DNA of 64,000 nt from Trichodelitschia bisporula. Taxonomy: Eukaryota; Ascomycota; Dothideomycetes; Phaeotrichales; Phaeotrichaceae. The stretch covers positions 62,001-126,000 of the forward strand of contig ML996697.1 of assembly GCA_010356995.1 (NCBI GenBank), given 5' to 3'. This document shows, in pieces, positions 55,145-64,000 of the stretch. The position numbers and the translations under genes are program-made. The notes under the pieces were generated by a model that was not told the DNA's origin, did no database searches, and was given only the letters and a program-made list of their open reading frames with translations. The number at the start of each line of letters is the position of its first letter. Within the stretch, counting starts at the first letter, position 1.

Positions 55145-57589
55145 ATGACATCGTTCGCCTTCCCACCCACCATGGCTACCCACCACTTCGACCCGTACTC
55201 GTCCCACGACGCCTTTACAGACTACTCCGCTACGTCACAACCATTCCCTCCCGCAACATCCTACCAGGAGAGCCAATTCCTAACCGCCTTGTCCTCCATC
55301 GACTCCTATGCCCCCCTCACTGCCTACTCGGACATCTCCCGTTCCCAGGACTCCTTCACCGTCGACCCCCAAACTCACATGAAGCCCCACACCTACAGTC
55401 CCGACCTCTCCGAAGCAGGCCGCATGGCACCTCCCAACCTCTCCACCTCCTCCGAGTCCGGCACCTCGGCGCGAAGCACGTCGTCCTCGGCCATGGCCTC
55501 ACCGCACCTGCAGCCACAGTACCCCGCCGATCCATGGAACCGGTTGCTCCCCGGCGGCCAGGGCCTGGGTCTGGCGACGGACATGGCGGCGCAGGACGTG
55601 TTTGCGCGCGAGCCGTACTTTGTGTCGAGCGTCGAGCAGCATAACGGCTTGGTGGCTGCCGACAAGCTTCCCGGGTTCGTGGGTGAGTCTCCAGCTTCCG
55701 TACCGTACGACTCTTCACCACTCTTTTCTCCGCGCTTTTCTCCTGCTACTCCTCGCCCTTCTGTTTCTTCTCTGCGTGTTGGTGATCGCGTCCTCCCTGT
55801 TCCGCCGGTCTTGCCTTCTCAACGGGATGGCCGCAGTCCACGCCCACTTGATGAGGCGTTCAAATCGCCTGGGTTGCCGGCCAGTCGACTGTCAGTACCC
55901 AAATCACCAGGCCACAGATACCACCCCTACAGTGCGAGGCCTGGGTCGCGGAGGAATTCTCTTTTATCGCAGCAAGTTTATCCTGCTGCTCCCGATTCTG
56001 CTTCTCCTGTTTCCAGTCAGCAGAAGTCTCCATGTTCGTCGTTTCCTGCGCCTGCTTCATTCTCTTTGCCGCCACTGCTATCTGAAGCGCCGAAGCTGAC
56101 CAGCCTTGCTACAGACCCGTCCATCCTGAATCCCTTCCCCTCGCCCCTTCCCTACCCTGGATACGCCGACCTCAACGCCTCTTCTCCCCAGCTCTTCAAG
56201 CAACCTCCCTCTCCCACCCCCTCCAACGCCTCCGCCCGCAGCCAAACCGGAAAAGTCAAGCCCTCTCCTCACCAATCCCCCTACCTGCACACCCAGTCCT
56301 TCCAACCCTACTACCCCCAGGGCCGGCGATCATCCGTCTCGTCCCTCCACTCGCGGCACTCGCAACACAGCGGCAGCTTCGAACCCACTGACGAAGAACG
56401 CGAGAAAGGCCTCTGCCCGATCCCCGATTGTGGCCGCGTATTCAAGGACCTAAAAGCCCACCTCCTCACCCACCAGGACGAGCGGCCCGAGAAATGCCCC
56501 ATCCAGAGCTGCGAATACCACGGCAAGGGCTTCGCGCGGAAGTACGACAAGAACCGGCACACGTTGACGCACTACAAGGGGACCATGGTGTGCGGCTTCT
56601 GCCCCGGCAGCGGGAGCGCGGCGGAGAAATCCTTCAACCGCGCCGACGTGTTCAAGCGCCACCTCACCTCCGTGCACGGCGTCGAGCAGGCGCCCCCTAA
56701 TAGCCGGCGCAAGTCGCCGACGGTCAAGAAGCCCGGCTTCGCGATGACATCGTCGGCCGGCACGTGCTCCACCTGCAGCGTCACCTTCGCCAACGCGCAG
56801 GACTTCTACGAGCATCTCGACGACTGCGTGCTGCGCGTCGTGCAGCAGATCGACCCCGCCGAGGGCATCAACCACAAGAACCTGTCGTCCATCGCCGAGG
56901 ACGCGGGCGTCAAGGCCACGCTCGACCGGCACAACTTGTCTGGCGAGGAGGGCGCGCCCGTCGAGCCCGCGGACGAGGACGACGACGAGGACGAGGAGGA
57001 GCTGGAGGCGGACGATGCCGCGGATGGCACGTATGTTGGGCGTGGATCCCGCAAGGCCGGCTCGGCTGCTAAGCGTCGCTCCGCCGGCTCCGCGAGTTCG
57101 AGTTGACAATTAGCACACCTCGCGCGTGGCGGTGACAACATGCACGCGCAGGGTGGGCGATCGGAAACCAAGTCTGCGAGCGGTGGGTCCGGCGGTGCAG
57201 GTGGTCCCGGGAATCGCGTGGCGAAGCGGCCGCGCACGGGGCTTACGCTGAGCAAGGGCGGAGTGACGTTACACGGTCCCGCGATGAGCGGGCGCAAGAA
57301 GCGGCGCAATTATCCCGCGAGCTGGGGCAGCAGTGCCGAGAAGATGAAGATGAAGAAGAGGGTGCTGTGTGTGTATGATGGGCCCCGCCGCTTGTGGAAG
57401 GATGATATGATGATGGATGGGGAGTATGAGGTGCGGGTTGCGTTGCCGGGGGGTGATGGGCGCGCGTATGTGACCGATCTTGATGTACGCACGCTTGAGA
57501 GGGCGGTTGCGCTGCATGGTGCTACGGAGGAGGAGCGCGGGCCGTGGGTGCCGGATAATGTGCTCTGGGATGAGGGCGAGGGGTGGTGA
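55145..57589 (+). CDS. C2H2 zinc-finger regulator with C-terminal block beyond a TGA
   Basis: The ATG at 55145 opens a 653-residue frame to TGA at 57104-57106. The N-terminal ~420 residues are Ser/Pro-rich. Three zinc fingers follow at about residues 424-525: C-X4-C-X9-H-X3-H, C-X4-C-X15-H-X3-H and C-X2-C-X19-H-X4-H. A looser CSTCSVTF...H...C motif and an acidic stretch come next. After the TGA the same frame continues to 57589. It encodes RKKRRNYPASWG, KMKMKKRVLCVYDGPRRLWKDDMMMD and YVTDLDVRTLERA, a block I know as the conserved end of this protein family in Pezizomycotina. So both parts should form one protein. A 117-nt phase-0 intron (57035-57151, GTTGGG...GCAG) would remove the TGA; read-through or a sequence error are alternatives. 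Nuclear transcription factor; targets unknown. Confidence 0.75.
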
Positions 57590-60512
57590 TTTGTACTTGT
57601 ACCCTGATGTTGACGGCTCTTTAAGCGTATTTACGGCCTTGGATGGGAGGGGCAGGGAAGGTTGTAACCTTTGTCCTCTTGGGTTTTTAGGCGCATTGCG
57701 AGGGGATTTGAGCGTTTTTTCCTCTGGAGGATTTGGGGAAAATGGGATGGCACGAATGTGTGGGTCACGTACGTATCGATGAATTCGGACGTCTACTTTT
57801 TTTGATTGCTAGGCGCTCGTTTTGCTGGGGGTGCATGGGATATTCACCGGCCTCATCGCTCGGTACAGTGGGAACTCGATTTAACTCCGTCGGGTACAAT
57901 GACGGGGTAGCCTTGTGCCTTTGTCGTCCCTATCAGTCGTCTGTGGATCGCATCTCTTCATGCGCAGGATTAAGGCGATCGGAGGACGACTGACGGTGGC
58001 CATGCAGGCGTAAGGTCATCTGGCCATTGTACCTGGTGGGGACACAGTCATGAATAATGAGTTTTAATCAAGGTTTTGCTGTGACTGAGTGTGAGGTCTT
58101 TGAATGTGGGCAGTGAGGCTGTGCCCAGCAATTCCCGTTTTGTGGAGTGGTGAGGCACGTGATTCAGCCTGCTGCGACGCCGAGTCTACGGCTTCAATGA
58201 GGAATCGCCCAGCGAGTGTTACATCCGACGGAGGGACAACGGACGGGGCTTTCTCTGCTCTTAACTTAAGTTTGGAAGGCAGCTGGAGGAGCGCGCGCTT
58301 ATGAGGTTCTGCTTCTGTCTGGGGGAAGGGAGGTGGCTGGGGTGGGTGATGTTCCGTGTCTGGATTCGAATGTTGCTCTTGTGATCTGTCCCATGTCATC
58401 TGTCGCCGGTCATGGATAGTCCATTGCGGATAAAGATGTCTGGCTGTCTACCTGCCCTTGCCGCAGTGGGAGGTGCCGCGGAGGCCCCTGCCCGAGATCC
58501 CGCTGTTGCCATTCGGGCCGCGGGGAAGGACTGCTGCGAGGCTTGCGGACATCGGATGTTGGCAGGTCAGTTGAGAAATGGTGCTTGAGGTAGGAGAATG
58601 CAATTATTGCTGATAACCAGGCCCGACTGCGGTAGTGGCAGTGATGTCTGCTTTGGTAGTGGGCGGGATGAGGGAACGCGAGTGAGAACCAGTACCAGGA
58701 AACTGAAATGAAGAACAAAAAGGGCTCATCCTCCCTTTGGAGGTTCAGTTTTCGATGGAGCATACATACTGTAGACAGTTTTCGGTATGCCCCATGTGTG
58801 TAGGCTCAGCTCAGATGCTGCCCCGATCTCCTTCCTAGAGAGCGTTACCGACAGCCAGTGCCGCACGCTTTATTGGCTCCTCCCACGCGAGGATATTGGC
58901 TCTCCCTCACAGGACTCGCAAAACCACTTCGAATTCAAATCTCAGAGTCATCTGACGCCGGTGACAATGCCGAAGATGAGCTAGCAGCTTCCGCAAACGT
59001 CTGAACGCACTGTGAGCTGTGAAAAATATGATCAACAAATGTTGTGCAGCTTGCCGATGGTCTCTAGCGGCGCCATTCGCAATGCTTTGCTTGGTGCTCC
59101 TTGATAATCCCCTCGGAGTGCTGATACAGAGAGCATCAAGCAAAGCTTCGCAAATGGCGCCGCCAGGGACCTATCGGAAAGTTACACAAATCGTGGATCA
59201 TATTTTTCATAGCACACAGCGCATCCAGACGGTTGCAGAGCGTTTGCAGACAGACGAACTGTCGGCCATGTCTGTCTACCGTCTTATTATCAACGGCGGT
59301 GTTCAATGGAATTCCACGGTGACGGAAGATGTCGGGCTTCCTTCAGCATTCGCTGCAGTTTAGTGGCCGTCGGGAAAGTTTGCTCGAGATGGCAAGAGAT
59401 CTGTAGCGAAATAGCCCAACGATGGGTTTATCGTTTTCATGTGAGCGGGATGGATCGATATGCTCGATGTCCCTTTCCGAGGCTCAGGGCGTATCTGTCG
59501 CTCGTGGTCAGTGAGTAAACGGAACTTGAGCAGAATGACGTACTGTTATGTGATGAAGTGGCAGAGACCTGATGCCAAAAGGTGTCGTCTCTCGGCGAAT
59601 CTCCCATCTGAGAGCCAGTGGGTAATATGAGGTGGAGTTGGTGCTGTGAGATGGCTGAGGAATGATGGAGCCCTCAGGACAGATAAAGTGGAGAGGGGTA
59701 CATAAGAAAGTCGCTGCATGCTAATGGGTGGAGTATGGCGAGGCCGGCGGCAACTATATCTACGGATAAACAGTCTCTCCTTACCCCGGTCGACGCGGGA
59801 TGAGGGCCAGCTGTACATTCACCCAACTGGCAGCTGACGCCGTACTCCGAAGCATGACTTGACTACATCAAACAGCCTTTCTGTTCGTCTTCCCGCCGAA
59901 CAGTCCAACAAGTAGACGAGATAAAAGCTCCTCCCTTTTATTCCGTCTCTCGTCCCCTCCCTCAAGTCCTCCCAGCATCGCATCCTCCGCGTCCCGAGCT
60001 TCTCCCCTCACGACGCCTGCAAGCGCCGCGCCATCTGCCCTATCCTCCCCCGTCCTGCCCCGCTCAAGAGTGGGGGTGTAGTTCTAGACGAAGGCGCGCC
60101 CAGCTCCCACCCCAAACCTGACGCCTGCGCGAGTACAACATCCCGACGGCTGTAACAACAACGCATGAGCTCGTTGGGTGTGTGAGATATACGGGAACGG
60201 GTTGCAGCAGCGCACTCTCCTCGGGTCTCCCTCAAGACACCACCCCCACGGTTCGCGGCCCCTCGACCCCCAACTTCACACAGCGGAGCGCATTACGTGC
60301 CGCGTCCAAGAGGGTGTCGCTCTAGGTCGACGGGCTGAGGAAGACGTATCTGAGTGCGAGACGGGAGATACGTGTCGCTTCAGTTCCTCGTCGGCGTGGT
60401 ACTCCAACTTGTTCCACGCGAAACAGGCACTCGGACGCTCGCCGACCCCGCTCTTGAGGGAGTAGGCCTCACCATCCACATCTGTTCTACGCTCGCTACG
60501 TTCCCACTCAGC
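57590..60512. other. 2.9 kb without a supported gene
   Basis: Short frames only, on both strands. 59880-60060 is C/T-rich and probably belongs to the promoter of the septin-type gene. Confidence 0.4.
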
Positions 60513-62907
60513 ATGCCTCGTTCGGCCGACATCACTGCCGCCCCGCGCGAGCGTGAACGCAAGGGCAGCGTTGCGGATCCTATTGATCCGAACCCAACCC
60601 CGCTCGCAAGTGCGCAGCCGACTGTGTTCTTCCTCGCGAGAGAAGGCGACGTGGAGAGGGCGTTGATGGGGGAGGAGCATGAAGACGAGAAGAAGCGGCG
60701 GAGAGCTGATGGGAATCCTACTGCCGAGGAACGTGTAGAAGGGACGGGACATACGGGCCCGGCTTATGGTGTTGGCTCTGTTCACACCACGCATGCTTTC
60801 TCCCAACAGCGCCGTCCCTCCAGGGCGAATACTATTTCCCGCCCGCTCACGCCGCTGCAGCTCGCCAGTCCCGGGCCTGAATCTGTAGTCCCGAGCACGC
60901 CCAAGTCCGGCAGTTTCCGGAGCTTGCGGCTGAGTGACGGAGAGGAAGCTGATGCTGCGAGCCAGGCGATCGAGTCAAGCGATGAGGAAGATGTCGCACC
61001 ACCACACTTCGGATTGCGTGGTAATGCGCCCGAGCTCGTAATGCCGAGTCTGGCCATGCCGACCCGCCGGCCGTTTACCGAACGCGGCCGGTTGATGGGT
61101 AGGGTGAAGGTTTGCGTCGTTGGGCCTCCTGGTGCGCCTCTCGTTCTCGCGTTAAAGCCGAGCTAACAGATGCAGGCTCCGGAAAAACTAGCTTCATCCG
61201 CGCCCTCGTGCAGTCATGCGAGGACATCGTGCATTTGGACCCGATCTCAACGAGTGGGCCGACTTTCCATGCGTCACCGGCGTCCAAGAAGACTCGGAGG
61301 AAGCGCGGGACGGAGACGGCGCAGATCACAGAGATTTATGCCAGCACTAGAGCATATCCTGGCTGGTGGTCGGACCTGGAGGAGAGCAGAATACTGCGGC
61401 GGCGTAAGAGTATGGGCGATACGGTTCTGGAACGCAACGTTTGCTTCATTGATACCCCCGGATGCAACTACACTCATTCCACGTCGGATGGTCCGGATCC
61501 CGTTGTGCGCTACTTGGAGGAGCTCCTGCATAAGAATGCGTCTATCTCAACAATGCAGGATAGCGAGCTCCTCGGCTTGTTGACTGGTGATGGAGGCGTT
61601 CAGGTCGATGTTGTGCTTTACGTTTTCTCTCACAGTATGTGCCCCCTTTGTCTGAAGGTGCAAGGCTGACGTTCCCAGAAATGAGCTGCTTGCAAGACAT
61701 TGATTACTTCAAGCGCCTATCTGAACTTACCAACGTTATACCCGTCATCGGAAAGGCTGATCTGCTGAGCCCGCAGGCGATGGCCGATCTCAAGACCTCA
61801 ATACTGAACCAACTTCATACGTATTCTGCGAGACCGTTCCTCTTCGGGAAATCCGCCGAGGACATCATGCAAGTAACAGCAACCACTCTCCCAGCATCGG
61901 CGCCATCTCAGTCACCTGCCTCCGAAGCAGTTGCAACATCTCCGCCACCTCCGGAGCATCGTCCAACTTCCACCGAACCTCCATCTTACTCCGACATTCT
62001 ACCTCCCTTTGCCATTTCCACCCTCCACGGCTCCGACGATCTGGAAATGGACGCCTCCCTCCTCATGTCGTCCACCTACACGCCCCCACTAATGGGCTCC
62101 GACCTCTCACATTTCGTAGAATTACTCCTCGATCCCTCAACAATCGCCTGGCTGCGCCATACCGCGGCCCGGAAGTTCCTCACCTGGCGCTCCCGCAAGC
62201 CATCATCCCTGGACAGCAGCACGGCAGGTCCCAGGTCAAATCGCCTCGTCACCCGCGGCTCAAGCATGAGCCTCGGATCCCCGACTCTCAACACAGGACA
62301 CGGGCTCGCATCGCCCATGACCGACTCACCCGCCCTATTCACCTCACACACAATGATGGAGCGCATCTCACCCTTCAATCTCTCCAGCAGCGCACACCTC
62401 AGTGACTTCACCCGCGCCAGCCTGCGCGACCACGCCGCGCAGGAGGAACGTCTGGCGCAGATGCAACTCGCGCGGTGGGCGGCTGAAGTCCAGCGCGCGC
62501 TGCGCGCCGAGCGCGAACGCTTCGAGATGGTGGCAAAGGGGGAGAGGGCGCGGTGGTTGCTGGAGCGGATTGGCGAGGAGGTCAAGGCGGGGGGGGTGGG
62601 GGTTGTTGAGGGGGGGAAGCTGGAGTTGCCGAGGTGGGCGAGTAAGAAGGAGAAGAAAGTGGCTAAGGGGAGGGGGTTTGTTGGTGAGTTACCGGCGTGG
62701 GCGAGGAGGAGTGAGGAGAGGAAGAGGGTGTTTGATCCGGCTGATCCGCTTGGGCTGCTGGAGTGGGGGGATGGGGCGAGGAGGGCGGTGGGTGTTGTTG
62801 TTAGGGTTTTGGAGGGGGGGGTGGTTGTGGGTGCGGTTTGGTGGGCTGTGGCGCGGATTTTGGGGTGGGATCAGGAGAGGGGGGGGTGGTTGCCTGTGTG
62901 GTGGTGA
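60513..62907 (+). CDS. Septin-type GTPase with C-terminal membrane segment (768 aa)
   Basis: Exons are 60513-61131, 61176-61634 and 61679-62907, with two 44-nt phase-1 introns. The start is the ATG at 60513. A ~200-residue disordered N-terminus precedes VKVCVVGPPGSGKTS, the P-loop, which is rebuilt across intron 1. The switch/G3 motif is FIDTPGCNYTH and the G4 motif is IGKADLL, with KMSCLQDIDYFKRLSE between them, as in septins. A long insert rich in S, T and P follows, then a coiled coil (AAQEERLAQMQLARWAAEVQRALRA overall) and a near-terminal hydrophobic segment (VVVGAVWWAVARILGW). Septins form cortical filaments. The long insert and membrane tail place it with divergent septin-type G proteins of filamentous fungi, perhaps related to the AspE group, rather than the core septins. 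Confidence 0.8.
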
Positions 62908-64000
62908 GCTGGGGTTGTCTCTTCTACCTCTACGGGTACATTTTGTGGCCCAAGGTGGAGTGTGGAAGATGGTTGCTGAGCGGGCGTTTTTGGGCAGGTC
63001 ATCATGAGGGATGGGGACTGGGTGTAGTGTAGTTACTCTCCGATCTGGGGGTACTCTCCAATCCGGTGGGAGTTTTGGGGCTGCTGGTTTGGCGAGATGG
63101 TGCGAAATGCATCGTGAGCCTTTAGTCATATCCTTTCCACTTTCCACTTTTCTCTATAACTCTATGAGTATGAGCATCGTATGCTCTTCAACTGAGATAT
63201 CACCAACCAAGCGTGGGGAATTACTATGTTCCTTGTTCATTCCTTGTCTCTTCCGTACACTCTGATGTGGTTAACCCTTATGGAAGGAGCATTCTTATGT
63301 AAGCAGGGACATGATGTAACGCGAGTATGATGGAAGGAGGGAGTAAAGGAGGATACCTGGCATCGTGTATTTAAACCTCGAGAGTCTCCGACTCCCTTCA
63401 TCTCCTCGTCTTCCAATTCAACTTCACAATTACCATATTGTATGCACGTACCGTGAGCCTGTCAGTACACACACTCAGCTGCGCCTCTGAGCTTCTTGAC
63501 ACCATGTCATCAAAAGCTCTTGCATCCATCGCCGCAACATCAACCAGTCTATGCATCAAAGAGCGGACGCTCCCGTTCCCGTCCGCATTCGTCAAGTCTT
63601 CGGAGCAGTACCTATGTTAGACAACGTTTTGATATCCTCGGAACCCTGGATACCGCCAAGTGGCAGATGAAAGGAATCTCATCTCCCCTACAAAAAAATC
63701 TCCGAAGTCGAACTCCCTGTGGGGCGTCCCGGGGAACAACAAGTTAACGTACCTCGAGTAGCAATTCAGCGGCCTCGGGCAACCACCCTACGCATATTCT
63801 TCCCGCCGCTAACGCGGCCGTTGCAGGCCCGAGATCCGGGATAGGGGGAGGGTAAGATTGCGGATTTGCGCGTCCTGATTTACGAGGCCTGCTGGGTGTT
63901 GGCCGCGGAAATTTGCTAGAGAAGGGCGAGCTTCCGATGCGGGATGGGAATGCGTTTTCGGTGGTCTTTGAGGTCCTGGGAACCTTTCGAGGACGGGACC
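62908..64000. other. Right end, no supported gene
   Basis: Holds repeat copy 4. The last ~150 bp may begin another gene, but too little is visible. Confidence 0.4.
63262..63462 (-). repeat. Dispersed ~190 bp repeat, copy 4 (inverted)
   Basis: The reverse strand matches copy 3 almost end to end (see that entry), and matches copy 2 in GGTATCCTCC and CTTCCATCAT. Its orientation is opposite to the other three copies. Confidence 0.75.

Overview
The window is nuclear DNA from a filamentous ascomycete (Pezizomycotina; Dothideomycetes is possible but not proven). Genes are split by many short introns (42-77 nt, one near 98) with GT...CTAAC/CTGAC...AG signals. Several families are typical of filamentous fungi: SAT4-like membrane protein, CFEM protein, Inn1/Fic1-type C2 protein, Myb-like protein with a conserved tail, and a septin-type GTPase with a C-terminal membrane segment. 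Gene models below were rebuilt by hand from splice signals and reading phase; none has transcript support here.

Left part (1-9.4 kb). After the 3' end of a SAT4/rhodopsin-like gene comes a run of fast-evolving, low-complexity genes. One (2398-3455) is built from tandem exon-intron units with recognisably homologous introns. One (4301-7015) encodes an 888-residue disordered basic protein that starts MARTKK. One (8070-9430) has imperfect ~50-residue repeats, a coiled-coil tail and an in-frame TAG. A relative of the second lies at 16748-18241, and its N-terminus closely copies the histone H3 tail. Tandem and minisatellite repeats sit between these genes.

Middle part (9.8-45 kb). This holds a CFEM cell-surface protein, a C2-domain cytokinesis protein (Inn1/Fic1 type), an MFS transporter, tandem small secreted cysteine-rich proteins (one whole, one broken), a PGAP4-like GPI glycosyltransferase, a small conserved protein, a G3BP/Nxt3-type NTF2+RRM protein, a serine-rich secreted gene with several breaks, an HSDL2-type short-chain dehydrogenase, a kappa-class glutathione transferase with two microexons, a Myb-like DNA-binding protein, an Ap4A phosphorylase (Apa2 type) and an intron-containing tRNA-Pro(TGG).

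Right part (45-64 kb). About 10 kb has no gene I can support. It is followed by a C2H2 zinc-finger regulator whose conserved C-terminal block lies in frame beyond a TGA, a 2.9 kb gap, and the septin-type GTPase.

A ~190 bp dispersed repeat occurs four times (near 1.3, 14.0, 18.5 and 63.4 kb), each time in an intergenic stretch. It is the clearest unexplained non-coding element. The best candidate for undescribed biology is the MARTKK protein family with its repeated REM/DFN/SVED module and histone-H3-like N-terminus.
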